This document shows, in pieces, positions 35,472 to 44,280 of a DNA stretch of 64,000 bases (positions are counted from its first letter, which is position 1; every line of letters starts with the position of its first letter). The stretch lies in assembly GCA_017545045.1 (NCBI GenBank), contig JAFYDA010000051.1, positions 40,051 through 104,050 on the forward strand. The letters run 5' to 3'. The notes under the pieces were generated by a model. It made no database searches, was not told where the DNA came from, and saw nothing but the letters and a program-made list of their open reading frames with translations. The position numbers and the translations under genes were made by a program. The stretch comes from Prevotella sp. (GTDB lineage Bacteria > Bacteroidota > Bacteroidia > Bacteroidales > Bacteroidaceae).

Positions 35472-36634
35472 CCTAACATCTTTACGAATTCATCAAACAA
35501 AAACTCCGTGTCCACGGGGCCTGAGCAGGCCTCGGGGTGGAACTGGGCCGACATCCACGGATTGGTCTTGTGGCGGATGCCCTCGTTAGAACCATCGTTC
35601 ATATTCACAAAGAGCGGTTCCCAGTCAGCAGGCAGTGTCTTGTCGTCAACGGCATAGCCGTGGTTCTGCGACGTGATGAAGCAGCGGGTGGTGCCCACCT
35701 GCTGAACAGGCTGATTGTGTGAACGGTGACCGTACTTCAGTTTGTAGGTATTCGCACCTGCAGCACGTGCCAACAGTTGGTTACCGAGACAGATACCCAT
35801 GCAAGGTCGCACGTTTGAGGGGATTTGTAATCCCCGATTCAGGAATGTCTGGATATTCGCTACCGTCTTGCTGCATTGCTCAGGATCGCCAGGACCATTT
35901 GCCAAGAAGAGGCCATCGAACTCCAATTGATTGAAATCATAGTCCCAAGGTACACGTACAACCTCGATGCCACGCTTAATCAGACAACGGATGATGTTCG
36001 CCTTCACGCCGCAATCGACTAAGACAACGCGATGCTTCTTCTCGCCAATGGGCTGATAAGTGATTACTTCCTTGCAACTCACCTTCTCTACCCAGTTCAC
36101 GCTGCCATAGTCCTCCCGTTCAGACGAATTTGTAATTCGGCTGCCGTGAGTTGCGAATTTCAAATTCGCTTCTCCATCCTGTTGAATTGCAAATTCTCCA
36201 GAACCATCAATCTCAATTCTTCCCATCATCACACCGCTCTCTCGGAGTACTTTCGTCAGTCGTCGGGTATCAATGCCTGTGATGGCAGGAATCTTTTCTC
36301 TTTTCAGCCAATTAGCCAAACTCTCGCGAGCGTTCCAATGGGAATACGTCTCGCTATAATCAGCTACCACCAGCGCCTTCGCGTGGATCTTCTCGCTCTC
36401 CATAAACAGCGGCAGACCGTTTTTACCTAAGCCCGTATCAGGCACACCGTAGTTGCCTATCAACGGATAGGTCGTTACCAATATCTGCCCCGCATAACTG
36501 GGGTCTGTCAGACTCTCAGGATAGCCCGTCATGGCGGTATTGAACACAACCTCGCCTGTCGTCGGAGCGTCGAATCCGAAAGACCAGCCTACAAACTGAC
36601 TGCCATCTTCGAGTATTAATCTTGCTATTTTCAT
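35468..36634 (-). CDS. carA: Carbamoyl-phosphate synthase small subunit (glutaminase)
   Basis: 388 residues from the ATG at 36634, which gives the conserved N-terminus ([17 protein letters not shown]); a longer frame would extend into purF. The N-terminal domain has [21 protein letters not shown] and [13 protein letters not shown]. The class I glutaminase domain has [10 protein letters not shown], the nucleophile Cys in [20 protein letters not shown] and [10 protein letters not shown] (catalytic His and Glu). Two segments do not fit the family: [19 protein letters not shown] between the domains and [12 protein letters not shown] just before the nucleophile. Both coincide with short palindromic AT-rich repeats (36121-36200 and 35816-35845). 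It overlaps carB by four bases and follows purF by five. Confidence 0.95.
   Translation of the reverse strand: MKIARLILEDGSQFVGWSFGFDAPTTGEVVFNTAMTGYPESLTDPSYAGQILVTTYPLIGNYGVPDTGLGKNGLPLFMESEKIHAKALVVADYSETYSHWNARESLANWLKREKIPAITGIDTRRLTKVLRESGVMMGRIEIDGSGEFAIQQDGEANLKFATHGSRITNSSEREDYGSVNWVEKVSCKEVITYQPIGEKKHRVVLVDCGVKANIIRCLIKRGIEVVRVPWDYDFNQLEFDGLFLANGPGDPEQCSKTVANIQTFLNRGLQIPSNVRPCMGICLGNQLLARAAGANTYKLKYGHRSHNQPVQQVGTTRCFITSQNHGYAVDDKTLPADWEPLFVNMNDGSNEGIRHKTNPWMSAQFHPEACSGPVDTEFLFDEFVKMLG
35816..35845 (-). repeat. GGGGATT-TGT-AATCCCC palindrome inside carA
   Basis: A 7-bp-arm palindrome encodes RGLQIPSN a few residues before the glutaminase nucleophile. It resembles the CGAATT-TGT-AATTCG palindrome later in the same gene. 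Confidence 0.75.
36121..36200 (-). repeat. Three GAATT..AATTC palindromes inserted in frame in carA
   Basis: CGAATTTGTAATTCG, GCGAATTTCAAATTCGC and GAATTGCAAATTC follow one another in the linker between the two CarA domains, all in frame. Confidence 0.85.
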
Positions 36635-36639
36635 TATAA

Positions 36640-38379
36640 TTATAACTGCATTTTCAAAACTTGTTCTACATAATTCACAAACGCCTGATTCACCAGTCGG
36701 ATGCCGCCAGGTGTGGGATAATGGCCTGTGAAGTACCAATCGCCAGGATGGTTGGGACAGGCGTGATGCAGCCCCTCGATGCTCTGGAATACCAGTTCCA
36801 CAGGCGACTGCATACCCTCCGGACGAAGCATCTCCATTATCTTCGCGTTGATTTCTTCGACGGTGAAGGGCTCATAAATATTACGCACATGGTTCAGCGA
36901 CGCTGGCGAATACTTGCAGGCCTTATACGTATCGGCAATCAGTTTCTGCATGCCTCTATCCTTAATCAGCGCGATGGCCGCACGGAAGGCACAGAGTTCC
37001 TCCAAGCGCGACATATCGATGCCGTAGTAGTCCGGATAGCGGATTTGCGGCGAACTAGACACCATCACGATTTTCTTGGGATGCAGACGGTCGAGAATCT
37101 TGAAGATACTCTCTTTCAGCGTCGTACCTCGCACAATCGAGTCATCGATAATCACGAGGTTATCCTTTCCTGCCTCCAGCGAACCATAACTGATATCATA
37201 GACATGAGCAGCCAGGTCGTTGCGCTCTGAGTTATCTGCGATAAAAGTGCGTAGTTTGATATCTTTCCAAACCACCTTTTCTGTGCGTACCTCTCCGTGC
37301 AACTTACGGAAACCATCCGTCATACCATAGAAGGCGACCTCAGCGGTATTGGGGATATACGAAAAGACCGTATGATCCACATCATTGTCGATGGCCTTCA
37401 GGATAGCGGGCGTGAGTTGTTCGCCCAACCGTTTGCGCTCTTGATAGATATCACGATCAGAACCACGACTGAAATAAATCCTTTCAAACGAGCAGGCACT
37501 TAGGGGTTGCGCAGGCATAATCTGTTCCAGTTGGCTTTCGCCGTTCTTATGCACGATGAGCGCCTCACCTGGTTGGAGTTCACAGATGTCCTCTGCCTGC
37601 AAATCAAACGTCGTCTGCAGCACAGGACGCTCACTGGCCAGTGCAATCATCTCGTCATCGCGATAATAGAACGCAGGGCGGATGCCCCAAGGGTCACGCA
37701 CACTGAACATCTCACCGCTTCCAGTCAGTCCGCACATCACATAACCACCGTCATAATGACTCATTGTGGTTTTCAACACATTCGCCATCTCCACATGGTT
37801 GTCGATATAGTCCGTAATAGCAGTGTCCCTCAAGCCCTGCTCTTTCGCGAGGGCATATAGACGCTCCACCTCACGGTCCAGACGGTGTCCCATCAGTTCG
37901 AGGGTGATATACGAGTCACCATAGATACGCGGCGACTGGCCCTGTAAGGTGAGGAACTGAAAGACCTCGTCAATATTGGTCATATTGAAGTTGCCGCACA
38001 GACAGAGGTTCTTCGCCCGCCAGTTGTTACGGCGCAGGAAGGGATGCACATATTGCAGCCCGCTCTTGCCTGTGGTCGAATAGCGCAGATGTCCCATCAG
38101 CAGTTCGCCAGCCATCTCTTCCGTTACACGACTGAAAATCTCCGTGATGGCGTCCTTACCCTCGGCCTTCTCACGGAACATATACTCCGTGCCTGGCTCT
38201 TTCGTCAGACTGACGGAAGCGATACCAGCACCCTCCTGTCCGCGATTGTGCTGCTTCTCCATCATCAGGTAGAGTTTGTTAAAGCCTAAACGCCACGAAC
38301 CGTATTTCTGCTCGTAGTAACTCAGCGGCTTCAACAGGCGTATCATCGCCACACCACACTCATGCTTCAACTCTTCCAT
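36640..38379 (-). CDS. purF: Amidophosphoribosyltransferase
   Basis: 579 residues from the ATG at 38379; a TTG two codons upstream is less likely. The class II glutaminase domain begins after a short propeptide, with the candidate catalytic Cys8 in HECGVAMI, then KQHNRGQEGAG, GHLRYSTTGKSG and CGNFNMTN. The phosphoribosyltransferase domain has LVIIDDSIVRGTTLKESI, the PRPP-binding loop, and MVSSSPQIRYPDYYGIDM. It catalyses the first committed step of purine synthesis. It is longer than E. coli PurF (505), with insertions such as EMANVLKTTMSHYDGG, as in the Bacteroidota form. The start overlaps the pyrG 3' end by 13 bases. Confidence 0.93.
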   Translation of the reverse strand: MEELKHECGVAMIRLLKPLSYYEQKYGSWRLGFNKLYLMMEKQHNRGQEGAGIASVSLTKEPGTEYMFREKAEGKDAITEIFSRVTEEMAGELLMGHLRYSTTGKSGLQYVHPFLRRNNWRAKNLCLCGNFNMTNIDEVFQFLTLQGQSPRIYGDSYITLELMGHRLDREVERLYALAKEQGLRDTAITDYIDNHVEMANVLKTTMSHYDGGYVMCGLTGSGEMFSVRDPWGIRPAFYYRDDEMIALASERPVLQTTFDLQAEDICELQPGEALIVHKNGESQLEQIMPAQPLSACSFERIYFSRGSDRDIYQERKRLGEQLTPAILKAIDNDVDHTVFSYIPNTAEVAFYGMTDGFRKLHGEVRTEKVVWKDIKLRTFIADNSERNDLAAHVYDISYGSLEAGKDNLVIIDDSIVRGTTLKESIFKILDRLHPKKIVMVSSSPQIRYPDYYGIDMSRLEELCAFRAAIALIKDRGMQKLIADTYKACKYSPASLNHVRNIYEPFTVEEINAKIMEMLRPEGMQSPVELVFQSIEGLHHACPNHPGDWYFTGHYPTPGGIRLVNQAFVNYVEQVLKMQL

Positions 38380-40031
38380 ATGCAAGCCTTAATGAAACTC
38401 ATGAAGAGTGGGTGTGGATGCAGAACTGTCGAAGAATATTCAGGATGGAATTGCGTGCCGATATACCATTTCTTTTCTGGAATCTCGACAATCTCCACGA
38501 GGTCGGCCTTGGGGTTGATACCCACGCACTTCATACCGTTCGACTCATATTCGTCCTTATAGGCATTGTTGAACTCGTATCGATGCCTATGTCTCTCACT
38601 GATTGTAAGTGAAGAGTGAAGAGTGAAGAGATTCCCGCTGTCGCGCCTACCCGTAGCCTTTGAAGAATTTGCTGCCGCCATATAGGCTTGCGCAACCTTA
38701 CTGCCTTCTCTCAGCTCGCACTCATAGGCGCCCAGTCGCATCGTACCACCCATCTGGGTGATATTCTTCTGCTCCTCCATGATGTCAATCACATTATGTG
38801 GTGTCTTTCCATCCATCTCAGCACTGTTGGCATCCTTGTAGCCCAATACATTGCGGGCGAACTCGATCACCATCATCTGCATACCTAAGCAGATGCCGAA
38901 GGTCGGAATGTCGTGGGTACGAGCATATTCTGCTGCAATGATCTTACCTTCGATACCACGTTGTCCAAAGCCAGGACAGATAACGATGCCTGCCATACCC
39001 TCCAGCTGTGTAGCGACGTTGTCTGCCGTCAAGCCCTCGCTATTCACAAAATGGATCTTTGCCTTCACATCGTTGTAGATGCCTGCTAGGTTCAGACTCT
39101 CGCGGATGCTCTTGTAAGCATCCTGCAGGTCGTATTTGCCCACCAATGCAATGTGTACTTCGCGGGTGGCGTTGCGCTGTTTGTCGAGGAAATCATGCCA
39201 CGGCTTCATCGCCGGTGTTTCGCCCACAGGGATGCCTATCTTGCGCATGATGGCGGCGTCGAGTCCTTGTTTCTGCATGCTCACAGGCACCTCGTAGATG
39301 CTCGGCATATCCTCGCTTTGCACCACACACTCCAAATCTACATTACAGAAAGATGCCACCTTCAGGCGTATAGAGTCGCTGAGGTGGCGTTCGGTTCTGA
39401 GGACAAGGATGTCGGGCTGGATACCCATCCCTTGCAGTTCCTTGACGGAGTGCTGCGTGGGCTTCGTCTTCAGTTCGTCGGCGGCTTTCAGATACGGTAC
39501 GTACGTCAGATGTACGCACACCGCATCGCGCCCTAATTGCCAACGCAACTGTCGGATGGCCTCCATAAACGGTGCGCTCTCAATGTCACCAATCGTACCG
39601 CCTACCTCAGTAATCACGAAGTCGAGTCCTTCGTCGAGACCCTCACGCAGCATCCTCCTTTTTATCTCGTCCGTGATGTGCGGCACCACCTGGATCGTCT
39701 TGCCCAGATAGTCGCCGTGTCGCTCGCGGTCGATGACGGTCTTGTAGATGCGGCCCGTCGTGATTGAGTTGTTGCGGGTGGTGTGAATACCCGTAAACCG
39801 CTCGTAATGTCCCAGGTCGAGGTCGGTCTCAAACCCATCCTCTGTTACGTAGCACTCGCCGTGCTCGTAGGGATTCAGCGTACCAGGGTCGATGTTGATG
39901 TAGGGATCGAACTTCTGGATGGTCACTTTGTAGCCACGTGCCTGCAGCAACTTGCCAATCGAGGCAGAGATAATGCCCTTTCCCAACGAGGAAACGACGC
40001 CGCCCGTGACGAAGATATATTTTGTATCCAT
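38367..40031 (-). CDS. pyrG: CTP synthase
   Basis: 554 residues. The synthetase domain (about 1-270) starts KYIFVTGGVVSSLGKGI and has QKFDPYINIDPGTLNPYEHG and FVITEVGGTIGDIES. The class I glutaminase domain has CPGFGQRGIEGK, the nucleophile Cys in FGICLGMQM, and GTQFHPEYSS (His, Glu). It makes CTP from UTP with glutamine. Just before the conserved ISERHRHRYEFNN there is a foreign segment (AANSSKATGRRDSGNLFTLH) encoded by the dispersed junction repeat at 38607-38680. It is the first gene of the six-gene amidotransferase operon, with a -7 box 26 bp upstream. Confidence 0.97.
   Translation of the reverse strand: MDTKYIFVTGGVVSSLGKGIISASIGKLLQARGYKVTIQKFDPYINIDPGTLNPYEHGECYVTEDGFETDLDLGHYERFTGIHTTRNNSITTGRIYKTVIDRERHGDYLGKTIQVVPHITDEIKRRMLREGLDEGLDFVITEVGGTIGDIESAPFMEAIRQLRWQLGRDAVCVHLTYVPYLKAADELKTKPTQHSVKELQGMGIQPDILVLRTERHLSDSIRLKVASFCNVDLECVVQSEDMPSIYEVPVSMQKQGLDAAIMRKIGIPVGETPAMKPWHDFLDKQRNATREVHIALVGKYDLQDAYKSIRESLNLAGIYNDVKAKIHFVNSEGLTADNVATQLEGMAGIVICPGFGQRGIEGKIIAAEYARTHDIPTFGICLGMQMMVIEFARNVLGYKDANSAEMDGKTPHNVIDIMEEQKNITQMGGTMRLGAYECELREGSKVAQAYMAAANSSKATGRRDSGNLFTLHSSLTISERHRHRYEFNNAYKDEYESNGMKCVGINPKADLVEIVEIPEKKWYIGTQFHPEYSSTVLHPHPLFMSFIKACIWKS
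38607..38680 (-). repeat. Junction-type GAAGAGTGAAGA repeat inserted in frame in pyrG
   Basis: On the coding strand GGCGGCAGCAAATTCTTC comes first, then a 30-bp non-repeat stretch, then CTCTTCACTCTTCACTCTTC. The two ends match the repeat found at gene junctions at 44238, 55576 and 58745, so this copy is split by an internal segment. Confidence 0.85.
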
Positions 40032-40056
40032 AAAACAAAACCTATTTTATGGACTG

Positions 40057-40064
40057 CAAAGGTA
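40057..40064 (-). promoter_or_regulatory. -7 box for the pyrG-asnB operon
   Basis: TACCTTTG on the minus strand, 26 bp before the pyrG start. No clear -33 box. The rest of the 40032-40244 gap is unremarkable AT-rich sequence. Confidence 0.55.
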
Positions 40065-40244
40065 CGGCATATCCTTCGGAATCCCGCCGCACCCGCACAA
40101 TTTCTAATGTTAAAATCTCCTTAAACTTACAATTTGTCAAATTTCGCCTCCTTCCAACCACTAAACCCTATCATTTTGCCGATAAATCATGCCAGATTCT
40201 TACAAATCGTCACCGAGTCACACATCAATCCATTTTTTCGTCCT

Positions 40245-42044
40245 TCATTGCAATGGTGTCAATGGATACACGATGTTCACGATGAAGATATTGGCGGCAA
40301 GGATGATGAGGTTCATCAGCAGGCCGATGCGCATGAAGTCGCTGAAGCGGTAGCCGCCGGGGCCATAGACCAGCATGTGGGTGGGCGAGCCGATGGGCGT
40401 GGCGAAGCTGCTGCTGACACTCACCATCAGGGCGACGAGGAAGGGGAAGGGCTCGTAGCCCAGTTTCTCGGCAGCCTCGTACATGATGGGGAAGAACATA
40501 GCGCCCGCTGCCGTGTTAGAGATAAATTCCGTAATAAAAGTTCCTACGAAGCAGATGGCCGTCATGACGACAAGCGGGTTGGTGCCGCAGACGTCAAGGA
40601 TGCCCAATGCCAGTCGCTCGGCGATGCCCGTCTTCTGGATAGCGAGGCCGAGGACGGCACTGCCGGCGAAGACCATGAGGATTTCCCAATTGACGGCCCG
40701 CATGGCCTGGTCGACATTGCAGCAGCGGCAGATGAGCATGGCAGCGGCGGCCAGGAAGGCACACTGCAGCAACGGCATGATGCCCAGCGCCGAGAGGGCG
40801 ACCATAGCAATCATGATGGTGGTGGAAACGAGTGTGCCGCTTCCGATATTGGTCACGACGTCGGAGTCGAAGAAGTGGATGTCGTCTTTCAGTGACGAGG
40901 TATTGACGTTGGTGTTTTTAGGACAGACTAACAGCAGCGTGTCACCCGCCTGAAGCACCACCTGTCGCGGACTCTCCTTGATGCGCTCGCCGCGTCGGGC
41001 GACAGCCGCCAATACCAGATTGTTATCCTTTTCAAACGTACTGCTGCCGATAGTTTTGCCTATCAGACGGCTGCCAAAGGTGATGTAGGCCGTGCGCAAC
41101 TTACGGCTCTTATCAATCTCATTCATGGAAAAAACCGGGTGGTCGGCACTTACCAACTGGTGGCTCTTTGCCATCTCCAGAATCTCGTCTATCTGTCCGG
41201 CATACACCAGATGGTCACCACCCATGATAGGCTCGTCCTCCGTGACGGGCAACGGGACATTATCAAAGTGATACAGCTCTATCAGACTGCCACCCTTGAC
41301 GTGGAAGAGACCGGCCTCGGCGATTGTCTGTCCGATGTAGGGATTATCCGACGGCACCTGCAGTTCTACGGTGTACTCGCCTGTGGATTCGAAAGCACTC
41401 TCGGATGCCTTGCGGTCGGGCAGCAACCGTCGCATGGCAATGACCGACAGAATGCCGACAGCCAGGCAGAACAATCCGGGAATGGTCGTCGTCAACACGT
41501 TCATCGCCTCACCCGTTTTCTCTTCGTAGAGTCCGCTGATAATCAGGTTCGGCGGCGTACCGATGAGGGTACAGACTCCACCCATGCCCGAGGCGTAGCT
41601 CAGGGGGATGAGCAGTTTCGAGGGCGACACACCGAGTTTCTTCGACCACATCTTGACGATATTGACGAAGAGCGTCACAACGGTCGTGTTACTGAGGAAC
41701 GAACTGAGCACAGCCACCGGCAGCATCAGCCGCGTCACTGCCTTCGAATAGCTGTCGGGCGTGCCAAGCAGGTGCTTGACAATCCACTGTAGAACACCAG
41801 TATGCGTCAGTCCGGCAACGACGACGAACAGCACACCAACGGTAATGACCGACGTACTGCTGAAACCAGAGAAAGCCTCCTTGGCATCGAGTACGCCCGT
41901 GACATACAGGACGCCGATGGCACTGAGGAACACCAAGTCGGAGCGCAGTTTTGTGAAAAGCATCACACTGAACATGCCCAGCACCGTGACGATGGTGATC
42001 CAGGCATCAATACCAAAGCCTAAGAACAGAATTGAATCTTCCAT
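40245..42044 (-). CDS. SLC13/DASS-type permease with two RCK_C domains
   Basis: 599 residues. A membrane half with about five segments contains SFLSNTTVVTLFVN and GGVCTLIGTPPNLIISGLY (the SNT and GTPPN-type motifs of the DASS family). Two cytoplasmic RCK_C (TrkA-C) domains lie in the middle (about 215-290 and 300-385: GQTIAEAGL, GGDHLVYAG; GKTIGSSTFEKD, AGDTLLLVCP). A second membrane half follows with TEFISNTAAGAMFFPI and ATPIGSPTHMLVYGPGGY. Members move sulfate, dicarboxylates or other anions with sodium; the two RCK_C domains suggest ligand control. It is a single gene with its own -7 box and palindrome array C upstream. Confidence 0.9.
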   Translation of the reverse strand: MEDSILFLGFGIDAWITIVTVLGMFSVMLFTKLRSDLVFLSAIGVLYVTGVLDAKEAFSGFSSTSVITVGVLFVVVAGLTHTGVLQWIVKHLLGTPDSYSKAVTRLMLPVAVLSSFLSNTTVVTLFVNIVKMWSKKLGVSPSKLLIPLSYASGMGGVCTLIGTPPNLIISGLYEEKTGEAMNVLTTTIPGLFCLAVGILSVIAMRRLLPDRKASESAFESTGEYTVELQVPSDNPYIGQTIAEAGLFHVKGGSLIELYHFDNVPLPVTEDEPIMGGDHLVYAGQIDEILEMAKSHQLVSADHPVFSMNEIDKSRKLRTAYITFGSRLIGKTIGSSTFEKDNNLVLAAVARRGERIKESPRQVVLQAGDTLLLVCPKNTNVNTSSLKDDIHFFDSDVVTNIGSGTLVSTTIMIAMVALSALGIMPLLQCAFLAAAAMLICRCCNVDQAMRAVNWEILMVFAGSAVLGLAIQKTGIAERLALGILDVCGTNPLVVMTAICFVGTFITEFISNTAAGAMFFPIMYEAAEKLGYEPFPFLVALMVSVSSSFATPIGSPTHMLVYGPGGYRFSDFMRIGLLMNLIILAANIFIVNIVYPLTPLQ

Positions 42045-42078
42045 TGTTTCACTTCATTGTCTTACTTTTTTGCGGCTG

Positions 42079-42086
42079 CAAAGGTA
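42079..42086 (-). promoter_or_regulatory. -7 box for the SLC13 permease gene
   Basis: TACCTTTG on the minus strand, 35 bp upstream of the start. A TTGTTG lies 16 bp further upstream (42108-42103), somewhat close for a -33 box. Confidence 0.55.
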
Positions 42087-42170
42087 CAAATATTTTCCGA
42101 TTCAACAATTAATTCATTCGGAAAATATCTTATTTAGTCAGAAAGACGGGTATACCTCCACAGATTCTGC

Positions 42171-42242
42171 GGAGCCTCCGCGTATTTGTCCCAGGCCGTG
42201 GGATATTTGTCCCAGGCCGTGGGAACTTTCTGTGGAGCCTCC
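42171..42242. repeat. Palindrome array C: two core types in one 21-bp phase
   Basis: GGAGCCTCC is centred at 42175, TCCCAGGCCGTGGGA at 42196 and 42217, and GGAGCCTCC again at 42238. All centre-to-centre distances are 21 bp although the cores differ in sequence and length (9 and 15 bp). A degraded core (CCTCC at 42155-42159) may precede them. After the last core comes GCAGAATTACA, the same flank as in array D. The array lies in the 42045-42274 gap upstream of the SLC13 promoter. Confidence 0.95.
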
Positions 42243-42274
42243 GCAGAATTACACAGTCTTTCCGGTCGTCATGG

Positions 42275-43414
42275 TTATAATCGTAGGCCAAATGAAGTAT
42301 TGATGAACCAATCGTTCAGATATCCGGAGGTACTGTCGTGATGATAGCGGATATTGTTGAATTGCCCGTAGGCATTGATGTAAAACCGCTCAAAGTCGTA
42401 AGTCAGCGACATGCGCGCATCGAAACCTAAGCTGATGCCGCTGTTGAACGTCTTGTTGCCTACGTGGCTTATACGTATATTTTTATAGTACCATTTGTCC
42501 CATTCTTCGAAGGTAATATTCTTGTCCCAGAAGGTGGGATCTTTCATCAGCTCCTCCATGTTGGTCGCATAGCCGTAGGCCTTGAGCTTGTTGACAAAGG
42601 TCAGCATGGGCATGAACATGACGTTAACAAGCAATCCGCGAACGGGTACCCAGTTGTAGGCATAGCCAACCCCGACACTACCCTGCCAGAGCTTTACCTT
42701 GCCCAGTCCCTCCATCAGATATACCAGGTCGCCATTAGAATCAGAGGCATAGTCGATACGCGTATAGTTGTACATGAATCCAGCCATCAGTGAACCTGCC
42801 GAGCGCTTCTGAATGGCCGACTGGTCGTAGGCTGCGGAATAGGAGAACCGCTTGCCGTTGAACATATAGTATCCGTCGGCGATGAGCGTTCTCACATTGA
42901 TGGGGTCTGTCATCTCTATGTCGTTCCACGCGTCCATTTCAGCCGCTGTCAGAAGCTCGCTGTTCAGGTTGAATTTTGGGTTGCTGTTCTCGAACGAGCG
43001 GATGCGCACGTTGATGCCATACGAGCCGCCTGTGGCACCGAAAGTCAGATTGCTACCCTTGTCGCCACCGACGTTCACCGTGTAACCCACGCCATAGCCG
43101 CGATAGCCTGCCCACAGACCTAAATACTGCGAGGGTGTCGTCTTCAGGTAAGGCTTAGCACTATATTCGTGACCGGCTATTGTTCCCTGCGTCCGCATAC
43201 TCACAATGGTCTGGTTCACATTGCCTCTCAGGATAATCTGCCAAGGCTTCTCCGGAGCATCAATATAGTTTCGGTCAACACCCTTGACTGCCATTGAATC
43301 TATCTTGGTTCCCACTTTCTTGATGAGGGAAACCAAGTCTCCTTGTGCCATGATTTGCCCGCAGAGGCTAACGCCAATGAAAAGCACGATATACTTCAAT
43401 GTATGCACTCGCAT
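42275..43414 (-). CDS. DUF4421 outer-membrane beta-barrel protein
   Basis: 379 residues with a signal peptide (IVLFIGVSLCGQIMAQ). After a short N-terminal region (DRNYIDAPEKPWQIILRGN) the sequence alternates short polar turns and aromatic/Gly-rich strands (YLGLWAGYRGYGVGYTVN, SGISLGFDARMSLTYDF) and ends in aromatic-hydrophobic text (WFINTSFGLRL). This is the pattern of an outer-membrane barrel and of the Bacteroidota DUF4421 family, whose function is not established. It is the last gene of the exporter operon, 12 bp after the second HlyD-like gene, so it may assist the export or envelope complex; that is inference. Confidence 0.85.
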   Translation of the reverse strand: MRVHTLKYIVLFIGVSLCGQIMAQGDLVSLIKKVGTKIDSMAVKGVDRNYIDAPEKPWQIILRGNVNQTIVSMRTQGTIAGHEYSAKPYLKTTPSQYLGLWAGYRGYGVGYTVNVGGDKGSNLTFGATGGSYGINVRIRSFENSNPKFNLNSELLTAAEMDAWNDIEMTDPINVRTLIADGYYMFNGKRFSYSAAYDQSAIQKRSAGSLMAGFMYNYTRIDYASDSNGDLVYLMEGLGKVKLWQGSVGVGYAYNWVPVRGLLVNVMFMPMLTFVNKLKAYGYATNMEELMKDPTFWDKNITFEEWDKWYYKNIRISHVGNKTFNSGISLGFDARMSLTYDFERFYINAYGQFNNIRYHHDSTSGYLNDWFINTSFGLRL

Positions 43415-43426
43415 ATCCGAATTTTA

Positions 43427-44263
43427 TTACTTAAGCGTGACAATGGCCGACATGCCAGGCATCAGACGTGGATGCGATGTAAGAGTCGCTTCCAGATGTA
43501 TCATACCACTCTTCTCTACTACAGGACTGATGGCGGTTATCTTAGCCTGATGGTGGTCATCGGGATAAGAGATGGGGGTGACGGTGATGGCCGTACCCTT
43601 CTCGAAACGCCACAACTCATTCTCAAGTACGTCGAAGCTGACTTTCAGATGCTCCGTATCAACAATGCGGAACAATGTCACGCCAGGAACGGCCGTTGCA
43701 TAAAGAGCAGCATCGAGCTGGGTCACCATACCCGTTATCGGGGCTTGGATGGTGCAGTAAGTCAACTGATGCTCTAACTGGCGAAGGGCTGCCTTAGCCG
43801 TGTTATAGCCGCTGTTGATACGTGCCTGCTCACGGATGTCCCCCGGTGCCTGATCGAAAGCGCCGCGCTTATAGCCTTGTCCCATGAGGATGGCCTGATA
43901 CTGGTATTCGGCACGTTCCAGTTCGGCGCGCCCTTTCACGATCTTATCCTCCGTGGCTGTCCTGTCGAGACGGACCACGACCTGCCCCTTGTGTACGTGC
44001 TGTCCCATCTCTACACCGAGCATAACGATCTGTTCGTTGATGCGGCTGGCGACGGCCACCTCTGAGACCGACATGATGGTGCCCTTACAATTGAAAGTGG
44101 CAGTGGCAGCCTCTTTCTTCACCGGTTTTGCTATAGCGGCAGGCTGTATGGTGGTCGTGTCTGGTTCATTACCCACAGGCTCATTCCTCTGTTCGTTTTT
44201 ACAGGCCGTCAGCACCAATGTTAGTGCAAAAACTATAGCGGTAGCAAATTCTTCACTCTTCAT
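43427..44263 (-). CDS. Lipoprotein membrane-fusion (RND/HlyD-type) adaptor
   Basis: 278 residues with a lipoprotein signal (FALTLVLTAC, lipid-modified Cys21). A barrel-sandwich domain reads CKGTIMSVSEVAVASRINEQI and MGQHVHKGQVVVRLDRTA; a short helical hairpin (IVKGRAELERAEYQYQAI, TAKAALRQLEHQL) and a beta-barrel domain ending PRLMPGMSAIVTLK follow. The start codon and first residues (MKSEEFATA) are encoded by the junction repeat at 44238-44280; no other in-frame ATG precedes the lipobox. It probably links an inner-membrane transporter to the TolC-like protein encoded just upstream, perhaps as a second adaptor beside the NHLM HlyD. Confidence 0.88.
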   Translation of the reverse strand: MKSEEFATAIVFALTLVLTACKNEQRNEPVGNEPDTTTIQPAAIAKPVKKEAATATFNCKGTIMSVSEVAVASRINEQIVMLGVEMGQHVHKGQVVVRLDRTATEDKIVKGRAELERAEYQYQAILMGQGYKRGAFDQAPGDIREQARINSGYNTAKAALRQLEHQLTYCTIQAPITGMVTQLDAALYATAVPGVTLFRIVDTEHLKVSFDVLENELWRFEKGTAITVTPISYPDDHHQAKITAISPVVEKSGMIHLEATLTSHPRLMPGMSAIVTLK

Positions 44264-44280
44264 TTTTCACTCTTCACTTT
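44238..44280 (-). repeat. Junction repeat between the tolC-like and adaptor genes
   Basis: On the minus strand it reads AGTGAAGAGTGA, AAA, then ATGAAGAGTGAAGAATTTGC. It overlaps the last bases after the TolC stop and supplies the ATG of the lipoprotein adaptor. Confidence 0.9.
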
